DNA from: Pseudomonadota bacterium
Lineage (GTDB): Bacteria; Pseudomonadota; Gammaproteobacteria; Burkholderiales; Burkholderiaceae_C
Assembly: GCA_022566735.1 (NCBI GenBank)
Contig: JADFIG010000001.1
Span: 186,001-250,000, forward strand
Direction of reading: 5' to 3'
DNA length: 64,000 nt
A program made the position numbers and the translations under genes. Shown one piece after another: positions 1 through 9,932 of the stretch. Numbering within the stretch: the stretch's first letter is position 1; each line of letters begins with the position of its first letter. Under the pieces are notes generated by a model. That model was not told where the DNA came from. It did not search any database and saw only the letters and a program-made list of their open reading frames with translations.

Positions 1-551
1 GCCTGCGCAAGTCGCTGGCCCAGGTGGACGCCACGCGCACCGCCTACTACCCGACCTTGACGCTCACGGGCAGCGTGGGCGGCTCGTCCACCGCGCTGAC
101 CCAGGTGCTGACCGACCCCGTGGGCACGCTGGGGGCCGGCCTGGTGCTGCCTTTCGTGCAGTTCCGCGACATGCGGCGCAACATCGCCATCTCGCAGACC
201 GACCACGACAGCGCCGTGATCGGCTGGCGCCAGAGCTGGTACAGCGCCTTGTCCGACGTGGACAACGCCCTGGCCTCGCGCCAGCAGTACGAGCAGCAGG
301 GCCTGCGCCTGCAGGAAGCGGTGGCCGCCGCGCGCAACACCGAGCGCCTGGCCGAGGCCCGCTACCGGGCTGGCTCGGTGCCGCTCAAGACCTGGCTGGA
401 TGCGCAGGAAACCCGCCGCCAGGCCGAAATCAGCCTGGCGCAGAGCCGCCTCAACCGGCTCAACGCCATGGTCACGCTCTACCAGGTGCTGGGCGGGGAT
501 GTGACCGAGGCCGCCACGCCGGCAGGCGGCGCTTCGCGGCCGCAGGGCTGA
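1..551 (+). CDS. Outer membrane efflux protein (TolC/NodT-type), C-terminal part, truncated by window start
   Basis: Frame open to the window edge; ...YYPTLTLTGSVGG...YRAGSVPLKTWLDAQETRRQAEISLAQSRLNRL... is typical of OMF C-terminal coiled-coil repeats. Confidence 0.85.
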   Translation, partial: LRKSLAQVDATRTAYYPTLTLTGSVGGSSTALTQVLTDPVGTLGAGLVLPFVQFRDMRRNIAISQTDHDSAVIGWRQSWYSALSDVDNALASRQQYEQQGLRLQEAVAAARNTERLAEARYRAGSVPLKTWLDAQETRRQAEISLAQSRLNRLNAMVTLYQVLGGDVTEAATPAGGASRPQG

Positions 552-560
552 GCCGCTGCC

Positions 561-1418
561 TCAGGCCGGGACGGCGGGCTCCGTGGACGCCGTGCGCAAG
601 GAAGGCAGCAGCATGCGCCAGACGCCCTGTCCGGCCGCATCGAAGGCAACGACGGCGCGGTGGAATTCCTGGCGGGCCGCCACGTCCACCAGGGGCTCGG
701 GCAGCAGCGGGTCGAACACCAGCTGGCGGATGGCGTCGTTGCCCAGCAGGTAGCTTTCGCGGGCGGCGGTTTCGGTGTCGAGCTGGTGCGAGGTCGCCAG
801 CCAGGCGTCGAGCTTGGCGCGGGTGCGGGCGTAACCCTGGCTGAGGGCGCTGCCATGCCAGAGGTGGCGGGCGCGGCGGTCGAGGTCGTCGTCCAGTTCG
901 GTCGCCACGAACACCGGCGCCTGCGCGTCCAGGCCGAGCTTGTGCAGGCGCTCTCGGGCCGCTGCCGCGTGTCCCGCGAAGTTGTCGGGGCGCAGGTAGA
1001 GCTGCTCGGACACGGCCCGAAAGCCCAGCAGGGCCAGCGCCCGTTCGCGTTGGCGCAAGGGGCCGCGGTCGCTGCGGCCCAGGCCCGCGGTGCTCACCAT
1101 CAGCCAGGCGCCGGACCACTCGCACAGCCGCTCTTCGGCGTGGCGCCAGCGCGAGAGGTCCTCGGCCATGCTGGCGGCCTGTGGGCCCAGCACGTAGGCG
1201 CCGCGTCCGCAGGACTGGATCATGCCGGTCGCGCTGAGCCGCACCAGGGCCACGCGCACGCTGTTCTCGCGGATGCCGAAAAGGCTGGCCGAATTCACGG
1301 CGTCGCTCGCACTCAGGGGCGCGCCATGGGCCGCGAGCAGCAGGTTGAGGATGAGGCTCTTGGGCGTGGGGGCCCGGCTGGGTGTCGTTGCCATGGCGGG
1401 CAGCTTAGAGACACGCAT
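561..1418 (-). CDS. PaaX-family transcriptional regulator (alternative start at 1394)
   Basis: N-terminal wHTH SLILNLLLAAHG..FGIRENSVRVALVRLSATGMIQSCGRGAYVLG, PaaX-like architecture. Confidence 0.65.
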   Translation of the reverse strand: MRVSKLPAMATTPSRAPTPKSLILNLLLAAHGAPLSASDAVNSASLFGIRENSVRVALVRLSATGMIQSCGRGAYVLGPQAASMAEDLSRWRHAEERLCEWSGAWLMVSTAGLGRSDRGPLRQRERALALLGFRAVSEQLYLRPDNFAGHAAAARERLHKLGLDAQAPVFVATELDDDLDRRARHLWHGSALSQGYARTRAKLDAWLATSHQLDTETAARESYLLGNDAIRQLVFDPLLPEPLVDVAARQEFHRAVVAFDAAGQGVWRMLLPSLRTASTEPAVPA

Positions 1419-1429
1419 GTTTCCCTGTC

Positions 1430-1447
1430 AACGGTGTTTTGACCGTT
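1430..1447. promoter_or_regulatory. Candidate operator: inverted repeat AACGGT-N6-ACCGTT in the divergent PaaX / Crp-Fnr intergenic region
   Basis: Perfect 6-bp arms read directly, 11 bp upstream of the annotated PaaX-like start. Confidence 0.45.
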
Positions 1448-1570
1448 TGTGTAATGTTTTGGCCTGCTGTGCGGACGTGGCCCTGCGCGGGTCTTGAGCG
1501 ACATCAACGAAGCGGGCGCCCGGCTTTCCCAAAATCTCACCCAAGGATCGAGATATCATGAGGAGCACAC

Positions 1571-2356
1571 ATGATCGACTGCCCGGTCGATGTCACCGCG
1601 GGTTTGCGCGGCACGCCGGTGTTCAGGGCGTTGCCGGACGACGTCTTGCACCGCCTGGCCCAGGACGCGCAGGTGCTGACGCTGTCGCGCAGCGACATGC
1701 TGTTCCACCGCGGCCAGCCTTGCGAGGGCCTGCACGTGCTGCTGCAAGGGCAGGCCAAAGTGTACGCGCGCGTCGACAAGGCCCAGGACGGCGGCCAGGA
1801 CAAATGCCAGGAGAAGGTCATCGAGGTGGTGACGGCGCCGGCCTGCCTGGGCGAATCCATGCTCAGCGGCGAGGTCGACCACCGGGTGCACGCCGCCATG
1901 CTCAGCGACGGCGTGGTGCTGCTGCTGCCGCGCGCGTCGGTGATGCGCGAGTTGCAGGACAGCCCGGCCCTGGCGGTGCAGTTGCTGGCCGATGTCTCCG
2001 GGCGGCTCAACCGCATGGTGCATGACATCGAGGCCGTGACCCTGCATTCGGCGGCGCAGCGCGTGGTGGCTTACCTGCTGCACCACCGCGCGGCAGAAAC
2101 CCTGGTGACCGCGGCCCCGCTGCGCGGGCGTGTGCCGGCCCATGGCGCGACACGCGCGGTGACCGGCCAGCCTCCGCCCCCGTCAGAGTGCACTGTCTCG
2201 CTGCCCGCCAGCAAGGGCACGATCGCGTCCTTGCTGTCGGTCACGCCGGAGCACTTCTCGCGCATCCTCCATGACCTGCAGGCGCGCGGGCTGATCGCCG
2301 TCAACCGCCGCCAGATCCACATCCCCGACGTGGCGCGCCTGGCCTGTCTGGCCTGA
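1571..2356 (+). CDS. Crp/Fnr family transcriptional regulator
   Basis: Cyclic-nucleotide-binding-like N-terminus plus C-terminal HTH LPASKGTIASLLSVTPEHFSRILHDLQARGLIAVNRRQIHI; AGGAG SD upstream of ATG. Confidence 0.85.
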   Translation: MIDCPVDVTAGLRGTPVFRALPDDVLHRLAQDAQVLTLSRSDMLFHRGQPCEGLHVLLQGQAKVYARVDKAQDGGQDKCQEKVIEVVTAPACLGESMLSGEVDHRVHAAMLSDGVVLLLPRASVMRELQDSPALAVQLLADVSGRLNRMVHDIEAVTLHSAAQRVVAYLLHHRAAETLVTAAPLRGRVPAHGATRAVTGQPPPPSECTVSLPASKGTIASLLSVTPEHFSRILHDLQARGLIAVNRRQIHIPDVARLACLA

Positions 2357-2368
2357 GCGCGGCGGCGT

Positions 2369-4255
2369 TCAGATCGGCCGGGTGCGCTCTGCCAGCCAGC
2401 GCAGGGCATCGCCGCTCACCAGCGGGGCAAGGCGGCGCAGCACCTCGGCGTGGTAGGCGTTGAGCCACTGGCGCTCGTCCTCGCGCAGCAAGGCGTTGTC
2501 GATGCAGCGGGTGTCGATGGGGCACAGGCTCAAGGTCTCGAAGGCCAGGTAGGTGCCGTGTTCGGGTGTGCCCGGCTCGGCATCGGGCACGGCGGGGGGC
2601 ACCGCCACGTTGAGCACGAGGTTCTCGATGCGGATGCCCCACTGGCCCGGTCGGTAGAGGCCGGGCTCGATGGACGTCACCATGCCCGGCTGCATGGCCA
2701 TGTCCGCGTTGGGCACGGCCTTGGAGATGGACTGCGGGCCCTCGTGCACATTGAGGAAGTAGCCCACGCCGTGGCCTGTGCCGTGGCCGAAGTCCAGGCC
2801 CTCGGCCCACAGCGGTGCGCGGGCGATGGCGTCGAGCATGGGCGCCAGCGTGCCTTGCGGAAAGCGCGTGCGCGACAGCGCCATCGTGCCCTTGAGGACC
2901 AGGGTGAAGTCGCGCTTTTGCGCCGCCGAGGGCGTGCCGATGGCCCACACGCGGGTGATGTCGGTGGTGCCGCCGAGGTACTGCGCGCCCGAGTCGATCA
3001 GCAGCAGGCCTTCGGCGACCAGGCCTTGCGGGGTGCTGATCCAGCTGAACGCTTCGGGCGTGGCGCGGTAGTGGGGCAGGGCGCCGTTGGCGTTGAAGCC
3101 GGCGATGGTCGGGAAGCTCAGGCTGACGTAGCCAGGCTGCTCGGCGCGTGCGGCCGTCATGCGCTCGTCGATGGTCAGCTCGCTGATGGCTTCGCGGCCC
3201 AGGGCCTGGTCCAGCCAGGCGTAGAAGGCACACATGGCGGCGCCGTCGCGTTCCATGGCTTCGCGGATGAACGCCGCTTCGGCCTCGGTCTTGCGGGACT
3301 TGGCCACGGTGCTGGGGTTGAGGCCCTCGACCACCTTCACGCCCTCGGGCACGGCCTGGCGCAGCCCCCAGGTGATGCGCTTGGGGTCGACCAGCAGCAC
3401 GCTGCCAGCGGGCAGGGTGGCCAGCGCGGACAGGGCCTGTGCGTAGGGGCGCACGCGCACGCCATCGGCGGCCAGCCGCGCCTGCAGGGCGGCATCGACC
3501 TTGCCCTCGGCCACGAACAGATCGACAGCGTCTTGCGACACCAGGGCATGGCCCAGGAAGACGGGGTTGTACTCGACGTCGGCGCCGCGCAGGTTGAGCA
3601 GCCAGGCCAGGTCGTCCAGCGTGGCCACCCAGTGGTGGCTGGCGCCCCTGGCCTGCAGGGCCTGGCGCAAGGCGCCCAGCTTGTCGGCGCGGGCGGTGCT
3701 GGCGTGCGGCGGCAGGTGCTCGTACACCGGGGCCATGGGCAGGCCGGGGCGCTCAGGCCAGGCGCCATCCAGCACGTCTTCGCTGGCCTGCAGTCGCCAG
3801 GCGGGCGTGGTCAGCGCGGCCAGCGCGTCCTGCAATTGCTGGGTCTGGGCCAGGCCCACGACGCTGCCGTCCAGGGCCAGCACGGCGGCTTGATCTGCAG
3901 CGAGGCCGGGCAGTTCACGCAGCCAGGCCACATGGGCAGGCACGGGTGCGCCATCGAGCTTGACCAGGTCCACTCCCGTGCCGGCGAGTTCGGCCTCCGC
4001 CTGGGTCCAGTAGCGGCTGTCGGTGAACAGCGCGGCGCGCTCTGCGGCCACCAGCAGCGTCCCCGAGGAGCCCGTGAAGCCGCTGAAGTGCGCGCGGCCC
4101 TGCCAGCGCTCGGGCAGGTACTCCGAGAGGTGCGGGTCGCTGCTGGGCAGCAGCACCGCCTGCCAGCCGCGCGCGGCCATGTGCGCTCGCAAGGCCTGCA
4201 GGCGCGCTGCGACGGGGAGGAGGGGGGCGGTGTGGGGCTGGGCTGCTGAGGGCAC
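2369..4255 (-). CDS. Aminopeptidase P family (Xaa-Pro aminopeptidase), M24
   Basis: 628 aa; creatinase N-domain plus M24 motifs LLIDSGAQYLGGTTDITRV, GHGTGHGVGYFLNVHEGP. Confidence 0.93.
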   Translation of the reverse strand: MPSAAQPHTAPLLPVAARLQALRAHMAARGWQAVLLPSSDPHLSEYLPERWQGRAHFSGFTGSSGTLLVAAERAALFTDSRYWTQAEAELAGTGVDLVKLDGAPVPAHVAWLRELPGLAADQAAVLALDGSVVGLAQTQQLQDALAALTTPAWRLQASEDVLDGAWPERPGLPMAPVYEHLPPHASTARADKLGALRQALQARGASHHWVATLDDLAWLLNLRGADVEYNPVFLGHALVSQDAVDLFVAEGKVDAALQARLAADGVRVRPYAQALSALATLPAGSVLLVDPKRITWGLRQAVPEGVKVVEGLNPSTVAKSRKTEAEAAFIREAMERDGAAMCAFYAWLDQALGREAISELTIDERMTAARAEQPGYVSLSFPTIAGFNANGALPHYRATPEAFSWISTPQGLVAEGLLLIDSGAQYLGGTTDITRVWAIGTPSAAQKRDFTLVLKGTMALSRTRFPQGTLAPMLDAIARAPLWAEGLDFGHGTGHGVGYFLNVHEGPQSISKAVPNADMAMQPGMVTSIEPGLYRPGQWGIRIENLVLNVAVPPAVPDAEPGTPEHGTYLAFETLSLCPIDTRCIDNALLREDERQWLNAYHAEVLRRLAPLVSGDALRWLAERTRPI

Positions 4256-4336
4256 GGTGCGTGGCGCTTGGGGAGTGTCTCGTTCCCCGATGTTGCCATG
4301 GCTGGCAAGCCCCCGGTGCCCGCCCTGATGCCTGCC

Positions 4337-5800
4337 TCAGCCTGCTGGCGGAGGCGCAGGATGGGGTGAAGATGGCGGTGGCGCCACGCGCACCACCATG
4401 GCGTTGGGCTCCAGCGCGTGCGGGTCGGGGAAGACGCGGGCGTGGCGCTGCGAGGTGAAGTAGGCCCAGGCCCAATCCATCATCACCACGGTGCGGTTGC
4501 GGAAGCCGATCAGGAAGTACACGTGCACGAACAGCCAGAACAGCCAGGCCGCGAAGCCGCTGAACTTGACCTGCTTCCTGGTGAAGGGGATGTCCAGCAT
4601 GGCCACCGCCGCGCGCTTGCCGATGGTGGCCAGCGAGCCGTAGTCGAAGTAGCGGAAGGCCTGCGTTTCGAGGCCCTGCATGCGGCGCAGGATGTTGAAG
4701 GCGGCCTTGCGCCCCATCTGCTTGGCCCCCGGGCTCACGCCTGGCACGACCGTGGGGTGGGCCGGGTCCAGGTAGCTGCGCGCCGAGGCCAGGTCGCCCA
4801 CCACGCAGATGTTGGGGTGGCCGGGGATGCTCAGGTCGGGCTGCACCACCACGCGGCCGGCGCGGTCGAGCTCGCAGCCCGTGCACTTGGCCAGGGCGCG
4901 GCCCAGCGGCGAGGCGGCCACGCCGGCGGCCCACACCACCGTGCGCGAGGGCAGGAAGTGCGAGGTCGTGACCACGCTGCCATCGGCTTGCTTGTCCTGC
5001 AGCTGGTAGTGGATGCCGAAGGCCGTGATGTCGGTCACCTTGGCGCCGGTCAGCACCTCGGCGCCGAGCATCTCCAGTTGCTCCTTGGCGCGCTGCGAGA
5101 GGTCGTCCGTGAAGGTGCCCAGCACGCGCGGCGCACCTTCGAGCAGGATGATGCGGGCCATGCGCGAGTCGATGCGGCGGAACTCCGCGCTCAGCGTCTG
5201 CTGGGCGATCTCGGCCAGCGTGCCGGCCATCTCCACGCCGGTGGGGCCGGCGCCGACGACGGCGAAGGTCAGCCAGGGCTCGCGCCTGGCCGGGTCGGTT
5301 TCGCGCTCGGCCTGCTCGAAGGCCGTCAGCACGCGGCGGCGGATGGTGAAGGCATCGCCCAGGGTCTTGAGGCCGGGGGCGTACTTGGCCCAGTCGTCGC
5401 GGCCGAAGTAGCTGTGCGTGGCCCCCGCGGCCAGGATGAGGTGGTCGAAGTGCACGTGCTCGCCGCCGTCCAGCACCACGCAGTCGGACGCCGTGTCGAT
5501 GGAGGTGACCTCGCCCATCAGCACCGTCAGGTTGCCGCGTGCGATCTGTTTGCGCAGGATGTGGCGGATGGGCCCCGCGATCGACGGCGCCGGCAGCCCG
5601 GCCGTGGCCACCTGGTAGAGCAGCGGCTGGAAGAGGTGGTGGTTGGTGCGGTCGATGACGACGATTTCCAGGTCCGCATCCGACAGCGCTTTGGCCGCTT
5701 CGAGGCCTCCGAAGCCACAGCCGACGATGACCACGCGCTGGCGTTGTGGCGAGGTCGGGGAGGCAGGAGAGGGCAGCGGCGACAGGCTCATGCGCGACAA
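4337..5800 (-). CDS. ndh: Type II NADH dehydrogenase (NDH-2), FAD-dependent
   Basis: VVIVGCGFGGLEAAKAL; LLYQVATAGL; VVGAGPTGVEMAGTLAE; CVVGDLA. Confidence 0.92.
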   Translation of the reverse strand: MSRMSLSPLPSPASPTSPQRQRVVIVGCGFGGLEAAKALSDADLEIVVIDRTNHHLFQPLLYQVATAGLPAPSIAGPIRHILRKQIARGNLTVLMGEVTSIDTASDCVVLDGGEHVHFDHLILAAGATHSYFGRDDWAKYAPGLKTLGDAFTIRRRVLTAFEQAERETDPARREPWLTFAVVGAGPTGVEMAGTLAEIAQQTLSAEFRRIDSRMARIILLEGAPRVLGTFTDDLSQRAKEQLEMLGAEVLTGAKVTDITAFGIHYQLQDKQADGSVVTTSHFLPSRTVVWAAGVAASPLGRALAKCTGCELDRAGRVVVQPDLSIPGHPNICVVGDLASARSYLDPAHPTVVPGVSPGAKQMGRKAAFNILRRMQGLETQAFRYFDYGSLATIGKRAAVAMLDIPFTRKQVKFSGFAAWLFWLFVHVYFLIGFRNRTVVMMDWAWAYFTSQRHARVFPDPHALEPNAMVVRVAPPPSSPHPAPPPAG

Positions 5801-6006
5801 AAGGGAAGACGGGGTGGAAAGGCCGGGGGCTGCGCCGGTGGCAATGCCCCCACAAGGGTTGGTGTTTATACCAGTGTCGGGCCCCTTCTAGCCCCCCGCG
5901 TTGTGTTGAAGTAGCCCCCGATCTCGGGGTGAATCGCGTCAGATGGCGCATTTTCGGATCAAAAAGCCACGCGTCGAGCCGCGCAGGGCGCCTGGCGGGA
6001 CCCGGT

Positions 6007-7920
6007 TCAGGTGCGATCCGTCTGCGGTGTCTCCGCCAGCACAAAGCGCCCCTTGCCGCCGTGCTTGGCCTCGTACATGGCGGCGTCCGCACGCTGGCAC
6101 AGCACCTCCAGGCCCTCGTGCACATCGAACAGGGCCGCGCCCAGGCTGGCGGCAGGCTGCACGGTGTGCTCGCCGATCGGGCAGGGCGCACCCAGTTGGT
6201 CGAGGATGCGCTGAGCGATGCGGCAAACCTCCTCCGGGTGGCCCGCGCCTTCGAGGATGATGGTGAACTCGTCGCCCGCCAGGCGGCAGACGCAGTCGGT
6301 GGTGCGCACGCAGGCCTCCAGGCGGTTGGCCACCTCGATGAGCAGGCGGTCGCCCGCGGCGTGCCCCAGGCGGTCGTTGATCGCCTTGAAGCCGTCGAGG
6401 TCCACGTACATCACGGCCAGCGTCTGGGGGTGGCGCCGCGCGCGCGACATCGCCTGGCGCAACCGCTCGGCGAACACGCGCCGGTTGGGCAGGCCGGTGA
6501 GGCTGTCGCGGCGGGCCTGGTCGGCCAGTTCGCGCTGCTGGGCCTTGAGCGTCGAGATGTCGTTGAAGACGCGGATGTGCTGGGTGAACTGCGGCGCGTC
6601 GCCGGGCAGGACGATCACGCTCAGCCAGGTTTCCAGCAGGCGGCCGCCGGGGCCGGCCAGCGGGCATTCGCCAGACCAGCGCTGGCCCGTGTCCAGGGCC
6701 TCCCGGATGCCCGCCAGGTGGGGCTCGTCCAAGGGCGCCAGGCCCAGGCCGGGCGCGTGCTGCCCGATCACCTCTTCGCGGCGCAGCCCCGACAGGCGCA
6801 GGAAGGCCGGGTTGGCCATGAGCACGCGGTCCTGCGCGTCGCTGACCACCACCGCGTCGGCGGTCTCGTCGATCACGCGCGAGGCCAGGCGCAGCCGCTC
6901 GGCCGCCTGGCGCTGCTCGGTCACGTCCAGCGCAATCGACAGGATGTGGTCGAGCTGCCCGTCCACGCCATAGACCGGCGCCTTGATGAGGTCGACCAGG
7001 CGCTCGCCCCCCGGCGTCCGGTAGATCAGGCCGTTGAACTGGTGCACCCGCGGCTCCTGCACGACGGCCTGGTCCTGGGCCAGACCCCGCTCGACCAGGT
7101 GGCCCGGCAGCACCTCCTCGGGGCGGCGGCCCAGCACCTCGTCGGCACCGAGCTGCATGGTGCAGGCCGCCTGGCGGTTCCACACCACGTAGCGGCCGGC
7201 ATTGTGGGCGCGCGTGCTGCGGGCGAACACCGCCATGGGCAGGCTGTCGACCAGGCTGCGGTAGAAGGCCTCCTGCTCGCGCAGCGCCGTGAGGGAGCGG
7301 TGCACCTCGCTGGTCTCCCGCGAGATCAGCACCACCCCGTGCGGCAGCGGGATCATCTGGTGGCTCAGCCAGCGCGGCAGGGCGGGCGCGTCGCCGTCGT
7401 CCGGCGCATCCCGCACGGGCAGCACATGCTCATCGACCTCGGGGCGGCCGCTGTCCCAGGCCTGGTGCAGGCGCTGCTCGAAGCTCGGGTGCAGGCCCGC
7501 GGGCAGCACGTCCCTCAGCAACTGGTGGACCAGGGGCGGGCCGCCGGGCGAGAACAGCGCGTGGGCACGTGCATTGGCCTGGGTGACCACATGGCCAATG
7601 ACATGCCCCATCGGGTCTTGGCGCCGCTCCAGCACCATGACGGCGTCCTGACATCCTTCCAGCCAGTTGTGCCAGACATCCACCCGGCCATGCGCCGCGT
7701 GCAGCGCATGCGACAGCCGGCGGTGGCTGCGCCAGGCGTGCCAGGCCGACAGCACGGCCACGCAGGCACCCAGCCACTGCCAGTGGCTTGAAAGCGAGGA
7801 CGTCAGCGCGATCCCGGTGAGCAGGCCGGCCACAGGCCCCAGTCCGGACAGGGGCGAGAGGGCGCAGCGCGGGCGGGTGGGCGTCCCCATGCGCATCACA
7901 GAGATCAACGACATGGACAC
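6007..7920 (-). CDS. PAS domain-containing diguanylate cyclase (GGDEF)
   Basis: DSLTGLPNRRVFAERL..YVDLDGFKAINDRLGHAAGDRLL..CRLAGDEFTIIL; two PAS-like regions upstream, N-terminal hydrophobic segment. Confidence 0.9.
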   Translation of the reverse strand: MSMSLISVMRMGTPTRPRCALSPLSGLGPVAGLLTGIALTSSLSSHWQWLGACVAVLSAWHAWRSHRRLSHALHAAHGRVDVWHNWLEGCQDAVMVLERRQDPMGHVIGHVVTQANARAHALFSPGGPPLVHQLLRDVLPAGLHPSFEQRLHQAWDSGRPEVDEHVLPVRDAPDDGDAPALPRWLSHQMIPLPHGVVLISRETSEVHRSLTALREQEAFYRSLVDSLPMAVFARSTRAHNAGRYVVWNRQAACTMQLGADEVLGRRPEEVLPGHLVERGLAQDQAVVQEPRVHQFNGLIYRTPGGERLVDLIKAPVYGVDGQLDHILSIALDVTEQRQAAERLRLASRVIDETADAVVVSDAQDRVLMANPAFLRLSGLRREEVIGQHAPGLGLAPLDEPHLAGIREALDTGQRWSGECPLAGPGGRLLETWLSVIVLPGDAPQFTQHIRVFNDISTLKAQQRELADQARRDSLTGLPNRRVFAERLRQAMSRARRHPQTLAVMYVDLDGFKAINDRLGHAAGDRLLIEVANRLEACVRTTDCVCRLAGDEFTIILEGAGHPEEVCRIAQRILDQLGAPCPIGEHTVQPAASLGAALFDVHEGLEVLCQRADAAMYEAKHGGKGRFVLAETPQTDRT

Positions 7921-8020
7921 CCCGACTGGAGAACAGACTCAGTGTGCGGGTTGTCGGCGAGGGGCCGTGATCACTTGAGGTGGCTGTCGCGAGATGCCAC
8001 GTCGGTGCACGCCAAGCGTT

Positions 8021-8560
8021 TCATGCCGCGGCGCGATGCTCCCCGTGAGGGCCGTGGTGCAGGCTCAGAAAGGTCTGTTGCAGCAGCCGGGCGTCGGCAC
8101 TGGCGCGGTGGCGCTGCAGGCCCAGGCGCGCCGTCACCTGCCGTTTGACGTCGTGCCAGCGCGCGGCCTGGGCATCGCTGAGCAGCGCGCGCAGGTGGTC
8201 GAGCTTGAAACGGGGGGCACTTCCGGCGGCATCGAACAGCCGGCTCAGCCAGCTGTAATCGTGCGACCAGGCATCCGAATACAGTGTCAGCCCCGCCAGC
8301 CTCTCGTTGAGCAACTGAGCCACCTCGCGCGCCGGGCGGCCATGCTGGAGGAGTTGCTCGCGCCGGATGCCATGCACCGACTCGGCCTGCGGATCCCAGT
8401 GCCGCCAGTCGGGCTCGGGGTGCACCAGGCTGCACCAGCTCTGGCCTCGCGAGGTCACGAAACCGACCTCGATGGGGTAGCTGCCGGCACCGAAGCCCGA
8501 GGCTTCAATGTCCAGGATGGCGGGCGCCCAAGGCGGCTGGTCGGCGGGAGAAGATGGCAT
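8021..8560 (-). CDS. 3'-5' exonuclease (DnaQ/RNase T-like)
   Basis: LDIEASGFG...SYPIEVGFV...WSHDYSWLSRLF...HRASADARLL, matching DEDD exonuclease motifs. Confidence 0.75.
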   Translation of the reverse strand: MPSSPADQPPWAPAILDIEASGFGAGSYPIEVGFVTSRGQSWCSLVHPEPDWRHWDPQAESVHGIRREQLLQHGRPAREVAQLLNERLAGLTLYSDAWSHDYSWLSRLFDAAGSAPRFKLDHLRALLSDAQAARWHDVKRQVTARLGLQRHRASADARLLQQTFLSLHHGPHGEHRAAA

Positions 8561-8584
8561 GCGGAACCCTGGAAGATTTTGGTG

Positions 8585-9820
8585 TCATGGCGGCATTGTC
8601 GCAGTCCCCGTCAGGTCGATGCTGCAGGGTTTGAACGGCTGTCGCTCGTCAAGCTCATCGACATAGGCGTCCACGCCGCGGTCCTCCCGACGCAGGAAAT
8701 CGGCCACCGCCTGCCGCAAGCCGGGGTGCCTGAGCCAGTGGGCGGACTGCGTCTTCACCGGCAGCAGGCCGCGTGCCAGCTTGTGCTCGCCTTGCGCGCC
8801 CCCTTCGAAGCGGCGCAGGCCCTGGGCGATGCACCATTGCAGGGGCTGGTAGTAGCAGGCCTCGAAATGCAGGCACGACACCGAGGCCAGCGCGCCCCAG
8901 TAGCGCCCATGGGCCACGCCCTGTTCGCGGTCCACCGCCAGCAAGGCGCAGGCGATGGCTTGTTCGCCGTGGTGCGCGATGAACAGCACCCAATCCTGCG
9001 GGCAGACCTGGGCGGCGGCTTGCCAGAAGGCGGGCGTCAGGTAGGGCTGCTGGCCGCGCTCCTGGTAGGTCTGGGCGTAGCAGCGGTAGAAGAAGGCCCA
9101 GTCGCTCTCGGTGATCTCGGCGCCTTCGCGGACCTCGAAGTGGATGCCGGCGTCGCGCACCTTGCGGCGCTCCTGCTGGATCTTCTTGCGCTTGTCGCGC
9201 TGCAGGCTGGCCAGGAAGTCGTCGAAATCGGCAAAGGGCTGGGGCTCCCGGTTGCGCCAGTGGAACTGCACCCCGTGGCGCAGCAGCCAGCCGCGCGCTC
9301 CGGCCAGCGCCGCTTCGGCCTCGCTGAGGAACAGCAGGTGCGCGGACGACCAACCCTGCCGCGCGCATTCGGCCTCCAGGGCGGCCAACAAGGTCTGTCG
9401 CACGGCCGTTTGGGCTTCGTGCGGCAAACCGGGGTGGACCAGCAGGCGCTGCCCCGGGATGGGCGAAAACGGCACCGCCCCCAGCAGCTTGGGGTGGTAA
9501 CGCTGTCCCTGCGCGGCCAGGGCGCGGTCGTGCGCGTCGGCCCAGGCCCAGTCGAACACGTATTCCCCATAGGAATGGGATTTGGCAAAACTCGGGCAGG
9601 CCCCCAGCAGCCGGCCCTCGCCATCGCGCACCGTGAGCACATGGGGCTGCCAGCCCGTGTCGGCGCAGGCGCTGCCGCTGGCCACCATGGCCTGCAGCAC
9701 GCCGTGGCGCAGGAAAGGGCGGGCGCCCTCCACGCCGGGCAGCAGCGCGTCCCAGTCCTGGGCGGGGACGCTGGCGAAGTCCGGCAGCCAGGTGGCGTGC
9801 AACGTGCCTGCCGTGTCCAT
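8585..9820 (-). CDS. GNAT/FemAB-like N-acetyltransferase (peptidogalycan biosynthesis / DUF482 type); ORF extends to 9934 with an upstream ATG
   Basis: YEFDWAWADAH-like segment, RRKVRDAGIHFEV, LHFEACYYQPLQWCIAQGLRRFEGGAQGEHKLARGLLPV; MDTAGTLHATWLPDF is the more plausible start. Confidence 0.8.
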   Translation of the reverse strand: MDTAGTLHATWLPDFASVPAQDWDALLPGVEGARPFLRHGVLQAMVASGSACADTGWQPHVLTVRDGEGRLLGACPSFAKSHSYGEYVFDWAWADAHDRALAAQGQRYHPKLLGAVPFSPIPGQRLLVHPGLPHEAQTAVRQTLLAALEAECARQGWSSAHLLFLSEAEAALAGARGWLLRHGVQFHWRNREPQPFADFDDFLASLQRDKRKKIQQERRKVRDAGIHFEVREGAEITESDWAFFYRCYAQTYQERGQQPYLTPAFWQAAAQVCPQDWVLFIAHHGEQAIACALLAVDREQGVAHGRYWGALASVSCLHFEACYYQPLQWCIAQGLRRFEGGAQGEHKLARGLLPVKTQSAHWLRHPGLRQAVADFLRREDRGVDAYVDELDERQPFKPCSIDLTGTATMPP

Positions 9821-9932
9821 GCCCGCTTCGGTGCCGGCATTGGCGCATCCATCGGCACACTTCGCGGCCTGGCCCGCTACCATGTCGTCTTGCGCGCCAG
9901 GCTTGCGCGCGTCTTCCGCTTGAATTCTGTCC

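Noticed and set aside
2450-4249. 599-aa plus-strand ORF antisense to pepP
   Set aside because: Shadow ORF in GC-rich sequence; aminopeptidase motifs on the minus strand.
3915-6191. 758-aa minus-strand ORF spanning pepP and ndh in another frame
   Set aside because: Arg/Pro-rich frame-shifted translation overlapping two recognised genes.
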